Notes: generated by a model not told the origin, from the letters alone. A stretch of DNA of 64,000 nt from Trichobilharzia regenti (GCA_944472135.2 CALYDD020000393.1:310001-374000), one strand, 5' to 3'; positions 52,701-63,123 are shown, counted from the stretch's first letter. Program-made: numbers and translations.

Positions 52701-54317
52701 AATGTATGCGCTACAAGAAAGTATTGCGACAACCAGTGAAGATCACTTTGACAACTTTTAGAAGAACAATATTACTTAGATAAAAAATGGCGTGCATGTT
52801 CATCAGTCAACACTGCATTCCACTCACCATTTGAAATCGATTGTTATTTCGTTTCCTGTGATTACACACGAAGTGCATTCCTTCACTCAACGATAATCAC
52901 TGCGACTTAAAATATAGTGATCAAGCACTTGACAGTGTTACTGGCACTTCAAATAATGATATACAAGCTATTCTTCATCAAGATATTCCGATTTACGTGA
53001 CGCGAATGAAAAAAAATGAATAGAACCATAAACCCGCAATGATTTAAACAAAACAGTGATCTTATATCCACAGAGAAACCAGTAAGGCTTTCGTCAAACA
53101 TGAGACTGTCAGGAAACATAGCAATAATCCGCTCCATCAGCTTCTTGATTTAATATACCTGAATATATATTATCATGAACAATCCTCATTATAATTTCAA
53201 AACTAGTGCCTCTGCCTAACTCATGGATCGACGTTCCATTCGCACCATTTTTTGAGAACACCATCACACTGACTCAAATATTTACACAATATTATTTCCT
53301 GTGGACACATTTGATGGTTAATTACATCATACCAAATGTCTTCAAACTTATTTACCTGGAGTATCAAATTCTGGAATGATCCGGACTCCACGGAGACGAG
53401 CGTATTCCAATAAATCAGACACCTCTATCTCGTCATATGTACACATTTGTGGATGATATGCACCCTGTTCAGATTAAGACGAGAGTCGGAATTTATAAAT
53501 GGCTGAACATCGACTCAACTCACCTTGTCTGACAGTTCTGGATAGGTGGTTGAGACAAAGGGAAACGATTCGTCATCTGTGATGTGCCAATGGAAGACAT
53601 TCATTTTAACCATAGCCATGATATCCTGAAAACAGAAAATACTATGCTAAATATCACATCTCCTACTATCATCTTCCGAAGGGTTTCAACTGGCATGAAG
53701 TTCCTTCCGGTATCCAAAAGCATCCCACGATGTGAGAATAATGGTTCATCTTCCACAGAACCCTTAAATATCATATTCTAGATGAAATATATTGATGAAG
53801 GCAAGTTATCAATCAGAACAAAACTCACTCCTCCAAACTCATCTTTGTACACCATCTGAAGTACAGTTTCGAGGGCACGTAGTGCACCCCAAACCTCTTT
53901 CGAACTTATTGAGATCTCTGTATCTTCAATGGTCACGTTATCTGCAAAGTGGTGAATGAGCTACTTCTTGTGTTGTGACTCACATGATTCGTTCATTATA
54001 TCACTCGGCCACAGTTTATCTTCATTTTCGTCACATCCATCAATGATTTCAATTGTCAATTTGTTTATGGTACATTTGTCTTTGCTTTCCTGCGAAATTG
54101 GCGGGTGCTGTGATGCTAGACGTAATCGAAATCTTGTCAGTGATTCTGTGAGTATAAAACATAGTGGGTAGTTGTGTTCGTAGGTGAGTGTGTGCATCAG
54201 GTTGCAGGCGGTTGAATCTTTGTCGTAAAATGTTGGTTTTGGAACGATAGCTAGAGTGCGCCGAATTGCATTATTGAGGAGTAACACAACCATGAACAAC
54301 GCAGAATAACAGATCAT
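40683..54317 (-). CDS. GH20 beta-hexosaminidase-like gene, 11 exons, predicted pseudoenzyme
   Basis: Glycoside hydrolase family 20 enzymes remove terminal GlcNAc/GalNAc, usually in lysosomes or after secretion. Eleven exons with matching splice phases give about 527 aa, close to human HEXA/HEXB. Order seen: hydrophobic signal peptide (residues 1-23), GH20b-like N-domain with IVPKP, then the TIM barrel with FSHRG (Arg about 166), FHWHITDD (Asp about 203), DTPAHTLSWG, LGGND (about 316-319), [17 protein letters not shown] and [11 protein letters not shown]. Early substrate contacts (the HRG Arg, the HWHxxD Asp, the DTPxH His) are kept. The catalytic Asp-Glu reads Asn318-Asp319, the active-site Trp is Tyr374, the Tyr after the barrel Trp is Asn419, and the Glu after GEATLWG is Thr460. 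I infer weak or no hydrolase activity. Exon 10 in this copy has a 1-nt deletion, so an open transcript needs the duplicated exon at 30236-30337, or the sequence is wrong there. Four 5' introns are 41-59 bp; 3' introns reach 4.6 kb and hold an RTE element and a SINE. Confidence 0.85.
42061..42161 (-). pseudogene. GH20 exon 10, block B copy, frameshifted
   Basis: Encodes [13 protein letters not shown], then loses frame. The A-run after the TCG codon has four A residues where the block A copy has five, so the exon is 101 nt rather than 102 nt. Splice sites (GCAG acceptor, GTGAGT donor) are intact. Either the copy is broken or a homopolymer base is missing from the assembly. Confidence 0.85.
42859..42949 (-). 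CDS. GH20 gene exon 9 (block B copy)
   Basis: A 91-nt exon between TTTTACAG and GTAAGT, phase 1 in and phase 2 out: [19 protein letters not shown]. The Trp is present. The Glu of the usual WGE motif (HEXB Glu491, which holds the sugar 4-OH) is Thr. A damaged second copy lies at 33206-33296. Confidence 0.9.
43170..43900 (+). mobile_element. RTE 3' fragment, block B copy
   Basis: The open frame 43195-43581 contains [10 protein letters not shown] and [13 protein letters not shown], matching the SVLLYGSETWR / [11 protein letters not shown] tail of RTE ORFs. Conserved RT residues are not included; it is a fragment. Confidence 0.6.
44350..45400. other. Intron sequence without recognisable content
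   Basis: Part of GH20 intron 8. No repeat or exon identified. Confidence 0.4.
45427..45601 (-). CDS. GH20 gene exon 8
   Basis: A 175-nt exon: [13 protein letters not shown], then [15 protein letters not shown]. The VW Trp (HEXB Trp424 equivalent) is kept. The APWYLD-type loop reads GDWNFD, so the Tyr450 equivalent is Asn. It ends in phase 1 at donor GTTAGT, after a 4.6-kb intron holding an RTE copy. Confidence 0.9.
47350..49740 (+). mobile_element. RTE-type (SR2-like) retrotransposon, 5'-truncated, in GH20 intron 7
   Basis: Plus-strand frames in order: TWVSPDERT (endonuclease, 47370), [11 protein letters not shown] (about 47471), [16 protein letters not shown] (RT, about 48210), [12 protein letters not shown] (about 48505), [18 protein letters not shown] (about 48590), [22 protein letters not shown] with the catalytic Asp pair (about 48911), then [19 protein letters not shown] and WPEK, and a C-terminal tail near 49730. 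In-frame stops at 48398 (likely a Trp codon changed to TAG) and 48662, and a frameshift near 48800, inactivate it. A (CAA)n tract lies at 49060-49090. It is antisense to the host gene. Confidence 0.85.
50160..50334 (-). CDS. GH20 gene exon 7
   Basis: A 175-nt exon beginning with the last base of the Trp codon: SNPEIVEFM, a Ser/Lys-rich helix, then [14 protein letters not shown]. The family's VWQEVF Trp (HEXB Trp405 equivalent) is Tyr. Phase 0 at donor GTAAGT. Confidence 0.9.
50933..51226 (+). mobile_element. tRNA-derived hammerhead SINE with 35-bp inverted ends, in GH20 intron 6
   Basis: Box A TGGCTTAATGG (51029-51039) and box B GGTTCGACCC (51076-51085) form a tRNA-like head. It is followed by a hammerhead-like module (51087-51145): stem I halves CCTGG..GTACT and AGTAC..CCAGG, loop II as GTCTCAAACTAGGAT, and GAAAC. 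The CTGATGA core element is altered (TTTTGAAGAG), so cleavage is unlikely. Both ends carry a 35-bp inverted repeat (50933-50967 and 51161-51195, one mismatch). aataaaAgtaat (from 50920) and aataaaGgtaat (51227-51238) fit a target-site duplication. Confidence 0.8.
52506..52710 (-). CDS. GH20 gene exon 6 (altered catalytic dyad)
   Basis: A 205-nt exon: [20 protein letters not shown] and [15 protein letters not shown]. The His of DTPxH is kept, although the preceding Gly is Ala. In active GH20 enzymes this exon reads LGGDEV, with Asp orienting the acetamido group and Glu as general acid. Here it reads Asn-Asp. The Trp codon is split TG|G at donor GTGAGT. Confidence 0.92.
53356..53464 (-). CDS. 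GH20 gene exon 5
   Basis: A 109-nt exon encoding the segment from [13 protein letters not shown] to [12 protein letters not shown], the barrel strand leading to the DTPGH motif. It ends in phase 1 at donor GTAAAT. Confidence 0.92.
53524..53625 (-). CDS. GH20 gene exon 4 (HWHxxDD motif)
   Basis: A 102-nt, phase-0 exon encoding [16 protein letters not shown], one of the most conserved GH20 blocks. The Asp equivalent to HEXB Asp240 is present. Acceptor TTTTCAG, donor GTGAGT. Confidence 0.92.
53667..53777 (-). CDS. GH20 gene exon 3 (HRG motif)
   Basis: A 111-nt, phase-0 exon. It contains [17 protein letters not shown], the family-defining strand whose Arg (HEXB Arg211 equivalent) binds substrate; it is intact here. 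It is flanked by introns of 51 and 41 bp. Confidence 0.9.
53829..53941 (-). CDS. GH20 gene exon 2
   Basis: A 113-nt exon after a 42-bp intron, with acceptor TTTGCAG and donor GTGAGT. It encodes the NVTIE and [14 protein letters not shown] segment, the conserved WGALRGLETF-type helix that ends the GH20b domain. Confidence 0.88.
53984..54317 (-). CDS. GH20 gene exon 1 (start, signal peptide, N-domain)
   Basis: The ATG at 54317 opens a 334-nt exon (111 codons plus 1 nt). Residues 1-23 are hydrophobic ([16 protein letters not shown]) and read as a signal peptide. IVPKP at about residues 24-28 matches the start of mature hexosaminidases, followed by a cysteine-containing N-domain. The donor GTGAGT at 53983 leaves one base, which completes a codon with exon 2. 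The start is chosen because it precedes the signal peptide directly and a TATAAAA lies about 50 bp upstream. Confidence 0.8.
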
Positions 54318-54367
54318 GATTACGTTTTGTTTGTCAGCAGTGTATGTCTCACTCGAATCTCAGCAAG

Positions 54368-54374
54368 TTTTATA
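54368..54374 (-). promoter_or_regulatory. Candidate TATA box of the GH20 gene
   Basis: TATAAAA on the minus strand, 51-57 bp upstream of the start codon. This would give a 5' UTR of only about 25 nt. Based on motif and spacing only. Confidence 0.35.
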
Positions 54375-54379
54375 CTAAA

Positions 54380-55590
54380 ACTGTGAATTGGACTGTGAAC
54401 TCATTCGACATCTGATGAGAAAAATATCAGCCAACCAAAGCAGCGTATCGCCTGATGGTTTGTTTGTGGGTCGTGTATCACTAGAATTTAGACAATCATA
54501 ATGAATTTTGTAAATAAATTTTGGGAAATACAAATGTTACGAAGGTTGAATGTGATTCAGTAAGTATTCTCATATGAAGTGGAAATTTTACACTTTGGAT
54601 ATACGTGTTTTGTGTATATAAGTTTCAGACACTGACCATCCAACTTCCATGGAATCACTGTATTTCAGTGAACTACAAAGTAACTGCAGAAAGTATCTGC
54701 CTTCTAGTAAAGGCCAGTCTTGATGCCTCTTTTACTGAACTAGAATAAAAATAGGGCTGAAACTGAATGAGTTAAATTAAGACTGGACATACTTCTGCGC
54801 CACTCGAGGGTGCTTTAGGTATTTGAAGTTATATTATGGCGTGTTTTTCCAACCAGGTTTGGAGGCTGTTTTACATTTTTCTTCGATCTGGTAACATATA
54901 CGACATCATACTTCACAGCTCAGCCACAATGGTCAGACAAGTTTCAAAAAGCTTCTCTTGAGGTTACTGTGACGTTCAGGCTTCTAAACAAGTCGTTCTG
55001 CAGAAGATTTTGTTAAAAAAGCCAAATCTTTTTGATTCAACTATAGTTACCAGCAGTTGCAGGTTTGATAAAAAAACAGATTAAGATTTGACATTAGTAC
55101 ATTCTATCTAGTAAGACTTGTATAGTTTGAAATGTTGAACATACCACCTGACAATTACAAATGGCGAATACGTGCCATATCTGCAGTTCGGTTTAACCAT
55201 ACTTTCAGTAATTTACTGGTTGTAGTTTGGTTTACTTTTGCATGGCAGATTGTTCCCATACTCTCATTTGTGTTAGGGCTTGGTTAACTTCATTATTGTG
55301 ATATTTTAATGTATTTTCTCATCATGACTTACCACATTCAATGCTGAAATCGACTTTCTTGTACAGGTCGTAGTTACCACAAAACCTTCCAGACACATGG
55401 AACATTCGCAGGGCTCGCTCATGTGGAAATGTGTTTCTCCCTTTGCCTTATCCACTTACATGAAATTCGGTGTCACTCTGTTATTGTGTGGCTTACCGAA
55501 AATATTATCTAGGATAGCTGTGAGAGCATCTCCGATCCCTCATCAAAACTTCAGGATCGTTTCAAACCTGCCCTGATAAGAAGCGCTGTA
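54380..55590. other. Unassigned region upstream of the GH20 gene
   Basis: No exon or repeat recognised. It would include any promoter-distal elements of the minus-strand GH20 gene. Confidence 0.35.
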
Positions 55591-55591
55591 C

Positions 55592-56155
55592 CTACAGGAT
55601 CAGTGATGGGTGCAGGAATTCTCCCAAGACGTACATTTTAGTGATTTCAGTCTTACTGAAATACTTCATTAGATGTAACAGCCAGTCACTGATATCAAAA
55701 ATGACAATACATTCACAAGGCATGGGGAATCCTGTCAATCTTTCGAAATTTTGAGAGGGAGATGACAGTACTATAATGGCTGTTGGATCTAAAAAACATT
55801 TCAACCACATTATTTACTAGTTCTTACTGTCACAAAGACCTCTGTGCTCTCTAAATCTTCGAATCGTCGAGTTTTCACTCGGCGGCCAGTGTGAATAAAA
55901 TTCATCAGATGTGTAGTATTTTGAAAGAGATGGCAGTAAGAAGTCGTATGACTCCATATTTATCTGTTGTAGCACATACTTCTGACTTTTTGGGAATATT
56001 CGATCGTGTTTAGGAAATTTCCAATACACTGTTACGCTTATATCAAAGATGTTATGGTGCCACTCACGGAAAACATACTCCTCCTTCAATTTTGGACACC
56101 ATTCAACATATATGGGAGTAGGCGTATAATGATGACTAACGTCACCTGAGGATCA
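55592..56155 (-). pseudogene. Alpha-1,3-fucosyltransferase-like fragment, internally deleted
   Basis: Family: GT10 fucosyltransferases of the Golgi. The minus-strand open frame from about 56155 gives YVEWCPKLKEEYVF, then SQKYVLQQINMESYDFL and SDEFYSHW ending ENSTIRRF, resembling the GT10 stretch with Q-x-ESP and FNWTxTYRxDSTI. After a donor GTAAGA (about 55814) and a 39-bp putative intron, the next frame reads TAIIVLSSPSQNFERLTGF, then SDWLLHLMKYFSKTE, resembling the C-terminal VVPSxxNYERxxP and L..YL.YL parts. The roughly 100 residues in between, which hold the GDP-fucose site, are missing, so I infer a deleted copy. The assignment rests on pattern recognition alone. Confidence 0.5.
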
Positions 56156-56639
56156 GACCAGAGACTGCTGTTATCCCACATGGAGTGGGAGAGCGTGTCG
56201 GAAAAAATCCACCCCTTAATATTCCCAGTAATTGAGTTACAAAGATCGCTCATATTTTAAGTCCAAATTCACGTTTATAGTGTGTATAATGCAAAACGGT
56301 TTTTGAGGACTGACTCTAAGAATAACCATTCGGCTAATTGCATAGTGAGACTATTCATGGTAGGCTGTTACTAACCCCCGTTTAAGGGTTGGAGTTGTGT
56401 TAAGCTATGCTAACTCTTACAATTTCCAATCTTATCGTTTAAAGTAGGATAATTCCAATCATTTGCTTATTTCCAACTACTGGAGGTCGAAGTAATCACT
56501 GAAGTAGGCAGTTTTAAATCCGTTTACGTCTATATTAATTTGTGTATTAGATATATCACACAGTGAGTAAAACAGTATTATTTACTGGATGACAAGGTTC
56601 CTAACACAATTTACTGTGGTTCATAATCATATACATGAT

Positions 56640-57050
56640 AATCACACGACTTGAAAACTTGAGTTCTATAGTTTTGTTTGTTCTCTCTTATTTGTCATAG
56701 TGGCAGTCGAATTTTCCAGGTGTCCGAGTGGAGAGGTGCTGAATTATTCCTAATACACGTGTTCGCAGTTGATTCGATAAATAAAGCTACCATTATCAAT
56801 ATCTCCCTCTACCCTGTTACATTAGATTTTAATACCGTCACCTTATCTCATCCTGTTTTATGGTTGTGTTTAATTGCATATAATGGTGTCTCAAACATCT
56901 GGAAAATTCTACCACCCGTATGACAGATAGAAAAGAACAAAGAAAACTATAATACCAAAATTTCCAAGTCATGTGGTTGTCATGTACATGATAACGAACC
57001 ACAATAAATTGTGTTGGAAACCTCGCCATCCAGTAAATGATACTGTTCCA
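56640..57050 (+). repeat. Direct repeat with 62570-62790
   Basis: Shares AATAAAGCT-CC-TTATCAA, TGTxTAATTGCATxTAATG and ATCTGGAAAATTCTA in the same order and orientation with 62595-62740. Nature unknown. Confidence 0.6.
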
Positions 57051-58319
57051 CTCACTGTGTGATTTGTCTAATATACAAACTCAAAAGGAATAGCAGACTA
57101 ACGCAGTAACGATTACGTAGACTTGTGATATCAATGGATGGAATATCAGTGCTTCTCCTGAAATTCAGTCGACATTCTGAGTGATTTTCCTGGAGCTCAG
57201 TTATCTACTGTACTTGGACGCGAATGAGCTCACCTTTCGGTTGGAGCGGACTGGAAATAGCATTCATGATTGTAGCAAAATGGTTGTTTTGTTGTCCTCT
57301 ATCGGCCAGACTGCAACTAGCCAATTTTCTGTGTAGTGTTATAATGAGCTGTCGTTAAAGATACGGCATTCGTCCTCTTTTAAGTAACGGACTCTCAAAC
57401 ACATTCCAAATGAGAATCGGTTTTATACAGGGATGAATCTTACTTAAAGGCCTAGAAAAATGTAGTTTTGCAAGTGTTATCATACAGTAGTCGGCATGAT
57501 TTGAGAGGGAAATCGTATTGGTATTGGGGTTATAGTTAATTAAATCCAGATCACTGCAGTAAAAAGAGAGATATTGTTATTTGAAAATTGAACTAGTGTA
57601 GAATACACATTGAATTGTGATAAATTCTGAGTTCTTTTAGATCTATGATAATTTGTAGTGATGTTACACAAGGTGAGTTTAAACTGGACGACAGAGTGTC
57701 ATGGGATTACACCAGCAAAACTGTGTTGGATTAATTCAAACCGACAACTTCAAACAATCGGTTACACTTACAAATAAGCAGATAATAACTGTCCTGTTGT
57801 GTTCTATCACATGCATGCAGCCTAATCATTGAAATTAAATTCAAGTGGAGACTGGTGAATGTTTCTACATAGTTTCCCGCATATTTTGATGCACGAAATG
57901 TAATTCTGCGTTGCTCCTCATTTGATTGCTACTCATTATCTTCCTCAAAAAATCATCGCAGTCCTGAATCCGACATTTGAAAATAAAACTTCATGAGAAT
58001 TCGATTCAATGCATGCAATCACTTGCAAACAATCTATCCGTCACACGTCACACAGATGGGTGGAATTTCAACCTCATCTAGTATCACATCCGTCAATTTC
58101 TCACACTGATGAAATGGCACGGACCGTGTTAAAGACATGGTACAGTTGTACATTCAGAAAGCCTCAATAGATGTCATTGACTGTCTTTTGAAAATATAAG
58201 CCTACAAAATGACGACTACTATTCAGTAGGAATAAGTATGATAAAACACCCCGGATAGCTGTGAACATAAACTAAGTGGCGCCACAGGATGTTCGACTAT
58301 TTTAACAGGTATCACTAAA
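57051..58319. other. Unassigned region
   Basis: Nothing recognised on either strand. Confidence 0.35.
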
Positions 58320-61300
58320 ATTAAACAAATTACACTTCATTAAAAATAAAAACTCAAAACTGTCAATTTAACATTAGAATATAACTACGAGTTTAAAGAT
58401 TAAATTAAACTAAATTGAATTGAAACTGCATAAATAAGAATAAAAAGTGCGTCTTTTTATCTTTTCCCGTCTCTGTTTCTTTGATGTTAGTCTCAAATTT
58501 CACACACATATTTCAGTGGAGGAAGAACTAATACGACTATTTCTCTTCGAAGTGAAGCATTTTTTCAGCCTACTTGACATTTGTACATGGATAGTCACTT
58601 CAACAAACAATAAAGTGGCACAGATTAATAAATAATATTATACGGTATTTCGTTAAAATTTTTCACAAAACTACTGTTTTAAAATAAGCTATTTCAAATG
58701 AGTTAGCCTCCATCCTAATGAAGCTGAGAATACACGGGAATAAGTTGGATTTATCAGATTGACAAGAAAGAGAATTCGTGTCTTTCTTCATCATACTCTA
58801 AATAAACACACTGAATACGCATAGGCGTCTTCATTACTTCCATCGAGCTTCTTTTGTTTCGCTAACAACTTCACTATAATTTCGAGAATTCCACTTCTTA
58901 CTGCTATTCAGTGAGTTAGTCAGTTGAAGATTTCATGAACCCTTTTGGATTAGGAGGATTCTGGAGAATGGCGACGCCTTCACCTAACCATCTTCAAAGC
59001 TGATTAAATCGAATACTCACATATATGCCAACTGGTGTTCACCTTCCACGAAATCCTATTAAAACATTTCGTATCAGTGAGTTTGTCACAACCATCACGA
59101 GGTTCTTCAAGAGATGAAACACGGTAGCTTCCTAGGGAATAACGCATCAATGTGGCTTTAACTCAACAAGAATTTTCTAACTCAGAAGTCTGGTGACAAC
59201 TCATTGGAGAGGATGTTCTAGGAACATAAATGTCAAGAGATCATGATTAGACGCATGACTGCAACATATCGCTTCAGTGTAGCTTAACGGGGGATAGAAG
59301 TTCAGCTAAGTGTAGAGATTGACTGAGCCCACGAAAATGAATGACGCCGAGAAATATTGAATAATCAGTACGCACTTATCCACACACACCAGTGTCCACT
59401 CATTAACGCATGGCCACACACATTAGGGTGAGCTAGTGGCACACTTTTAAGAAGTATCACATTGACATGATCACTTTATCCCTGTTCATTGAATCTGCTC
59501 TGTTCAGTACATGCAATACGAATTAAACCACTTCTATATCCGATATGTGGAGAAAACTTCCAATCAGTCAGATCATAAGACAGGTAAGGACGGAAAACCT
59601 TCACACGATATTGAAGACTGAATAAGAATGATGAGAATTTCATCGGTAAGTAATACTGCACGACTGTGTATTTTACGAATTACCTGATGACGAAGTCATA
59701 ATCTACCACAGCGGGAAAATTCTTACCTTGTATAAATTCCTCTGAGAGTATCTCTAATATAACTCGCCACCAAATGAATAAATGTTTTACACGTGGAGAT
59801 CACAGAATGGATTGCAGATGCCTACTATCTATCATGGTACGTAAAGTCACTTATTATAAATTGATTCTCCATTCACACACGCCTTCGCCGCAACACTTTC
59901 TCATGAATTATGCATTAAAGAGTTTGACTAAATTCATGACATCAAGAAATATGTTATAAAGTCATCGAATGCCGAAGAAACTTCTAGGTACAAGACCAGT
60001 CTGCATGAACAGTCTACCAAAGGCAGTCAACCTTCTTGTTTGAGCGAATCAAGTTGGTTGTGAAGCACCTTAGTTTCAGACTGAAAAAAAATGACTCAGA
60101 ACACTTTGCAGGTTGTAAAATCGAGACGGAAATTACATGAAATTCAGCACTCAATACAGACTCTTCATCCTCACTTGTACAAGCTATGTCGACATTTGCC
60201 TGTAGCTGACATAATAGTGAAGGGAATTTGTCTCTACAGAAACTTTCAACCAGATCTTATCGATGCTGATCATTCCCGAAGTATAACTGTTTTTCTTAAA
60301 TTCCACGCATGTGTGATACATTACTGATTGACTGTAAAGAAAGATATGCAGGAATCAACGGTGAAACAAGGTCTTCTGGCAGAGGTAAGCTAAGTAAAAT
60401 AGAGAAGGGAACGTCTCAAGCAGCAGATATCATTTCCTAGCGTAGTGTTCATCATTTGAAATCTGAGGTATAGAGATTTTCTGTGTTAGAAGTATTTAGT
60501 GACTGTTTATATACTGAAATTTGGAGCGCAACACACTTCACTTTCAGACTTCGATTGACTTCATAGTTCCAATGTGACTCAAAAATGTACCATATACACG
60601 TGTGAAGTATCTACGATGGCTTCTGAGTAAACAGAAGTATGAAAAGCTGCGCATGGAGGGACTTTAGATGCTGACTAACCACTGAGATCAGTTTTTCGAC
60701 CTCAAATTCAAGAAGCAGTCCATAGAGTTAATTCCCAGAAGCAAGATTCTATGCGCTATATTCATAACCAGATCGATTGTGATACACTGGAAGCAATTTT
60801 TGGAGTAAATTTTGAAGGGAAGAAATTGAGAAGTCATGGATGGATGAATCGATGAAGTTGTTCCAACAGAATCATGATCTCCATCTGAATGAGTACTGAG
60901 CTCTAATAATTTTCGAAACCAACGGGTGATCCACTGATTCAAAGAAGACAGTAATTGTTTGTATCTTGAGTCATTGTTGGCGGACTCCAAAGTGATACTG
61001 AACGGCCTCATTCATTCATATTACCTTTCAGTTTGTCTGGGTTGAGGTTTTCCCTTATACTTTTGTCGTTTGATGGCTCACAAAAGACCGGGACACAACA
61101 ATGAATGTTAATTTATGTTGTATTTACGCTCATCTGTTGACATTTATCAAATGTCAGCTACCTTCATGAACTCCTCTCCGTTTGAGTAACTTAGGTGTAT
61201 TTGATTGGCTGATTAGTAGCTCTTCCATTCACCTGTTCAGAATTCGATACCATATTAGTTTGTATTGCCTTTACCCTGTGGCTCCTGAAGCTGAACATTA

Positions 61301-62430
61301 AGCATTTTATAACTATTTTCCCATTCCCCCACTTATTTAAACACTGTTCGCCTATTTTCTCTCTTCAAACAACCACTATTTCTCCATTTCTAGTAATTGT
61401 ATCACCAGCATATTTCTGTTTCCCTCACACATACTTAATTAAGCATCGTCTACTGCTTTTATTTCACCTTTATGTTCTTTTTGGGCTATTCACATATGCT
61501 CTTGATTCAATCACTGTAATATGTCGAAATGCATTTACAACAGGTCTCCATATCATAAAATACAATAAAAGCATGAATAATTTTATATTTCAATATCTTC
61601 GTATACTTCAGTCGATCTCAGCATGAGATGTTTTCGATGGTAGAATATTTCTGATTACTTCCAAACTGTTCTGAAAGGTGAAAGATGCATAAATGTGTAA
61701 TCTTTAGAATGAAATGCTATAGATATCACTATTTTGATTAGACACCAACTAGTGTCATGCCTCTATTTCTTTGTTTAGTGTAGACTGAATACTCTCAGTC
61801 AAGTTTGCAATGTGACCACCATTCTAGGTGACTGGCCATTATGGTGCAGTCAGAATTGTTGTTATTAGATGGTTGGAGGGATTCCGCAGGAAGCTACGCG
61901 CCTGTTCGTAGCCATTAGTCAGCAAGGAATATCTGAACCGTGATGGCAAGCCGCCTAGTGTGGTGGCCACATTGTGAGCTTGACTGATAGAATTCAGTCT
62001 GCACCAAACAGCAGACTACACACATGACAGTAGTTAGTGTCCAGTCAAAGTATCAGGTGCGGTCCTACAGAAAGTCATTCGCGAACCCAAATTGCTCATT
62101 GATAACGACTCTGACTACAGCAACGGGTGACGCTGGTTCCTGTCTCGGAAGGAACATTACTTCCAGCAAAATTTCAGACAAAACTAGCTGACGAGTGGAA
62201 ACAAGCGTGAAACCTGATGTTAAGGCTCCCTTACGACTGCCTCTAGCAGCCTAATGACAACAATTCTGAGAAATCACTATTGTATGCTGGATATAATCAG
62301 TAACAATGTTGACGAGCGATCAAGCTACTAACTATTGTTGAGTATGTGTAAAATACTTGTAAAGCAGACTCATGAAACTGAAATTAATACATAATTTCTA
62401 CCTCACATTCTGCGAACTCCGGAGAAGTTT
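58320..62430 (-). repeat. R repeat copy 4
   Basis: 58330-59720 is a direct match to 1690-3130, 60390-61280 to 3960-4880, and 61970-62430 to 4940-5165 with an insertion at about 62029-62257. Extra sequence at about 59750-60350 and 61290-61970 is not in copy 1. Confidence 0.75.
62029..62257. mobile_element. Short non-autonomous insertion in R copy 4
   Basis: About 230 bp splits a sequence that is continuous in copy 1 (at about 4998-5005, atatgacaattc). Short flanking atgaca repeats suggest a target-site duplication. It is more GC-rich than its surroundings. No box A/B pair or coding capacity that I can defend. Confidence 0.55.
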
Positions 62431-62569
62431 AATATGAAGTTAAAAGCAATAAGAGATATTTGTCTGAATCGTGAATGATTTGCCAACCTTTCGAACAATC
62501 TGATCACACGATTGTCATAGAATATAGAAATTAATAAAGAGATAGTACATCAAAACAAACCAAGAAGGT

Positions 62570-62790
62570 TTAATATACGAATTGCTTTGATTTAATCAAT
62601 AAAGCTCCGTTATCAACACCTGTGTACATGTATGGTTGTGTGTAATTGCATGTAATGCTGTTCCATATATCTGGAAAATTCTAATACCCCTACAAGAGAA
62701 CAAAAATTACTATAATACTCAAATTTCCAAGTTTGTGATTATCATGATATATATGAACAATAAATTGTTTGATATACCAAACCAAGTTTA
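62570..62790 (+). repeat. Direct repeat with 56760-56990
   Basis: Counterpart of the 56640-57050 repeat; about 75-80% identity by eye over the shared part. Confidence 0.55.
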
Positions 62791-63120
62791 CTTTAACGGT
62801 TCAAAATATTTGCCATGGGTATATGATATTCATTATAATAAGATGTTTTTGTATTTCTCAATGAAGGATAAACAAAACGACATTTAACGACGTTTTACTA
62901 TATAGTGCTGCTGTTAATAGCTTTATCAAAGTATTATAAACCGAATTTACAAAATCTCAGCTTAGTTATGCATAACAACTTAATCATCGTTCCTCAGCGT
63001 GGGGACATTTCTGCTTTGTACAGTCAGCCAATTGGTAAAGATAATAAAACCAGATGTAGACTGTTGATTCGAAATTGTGTGAATTCATAGAAGCAGCGTG
63101 TGCTTTCATAATGAAATTGC
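62791..63120. other. Unassigned spacer
   Basis: AT-rich with short open frames only. Confidence 0.3.
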
Positions 63121-63123
63121 TTA

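Noticed and set aside
53584..53781. 65-aa plus-strand frame
   Set aside because: Antisense to GH20 exons 3 and 4, which carry clear family motifs.
53956..54171. 71-aa plus-strand frame
   Set aside because: Antisense to GH20 exon 1.
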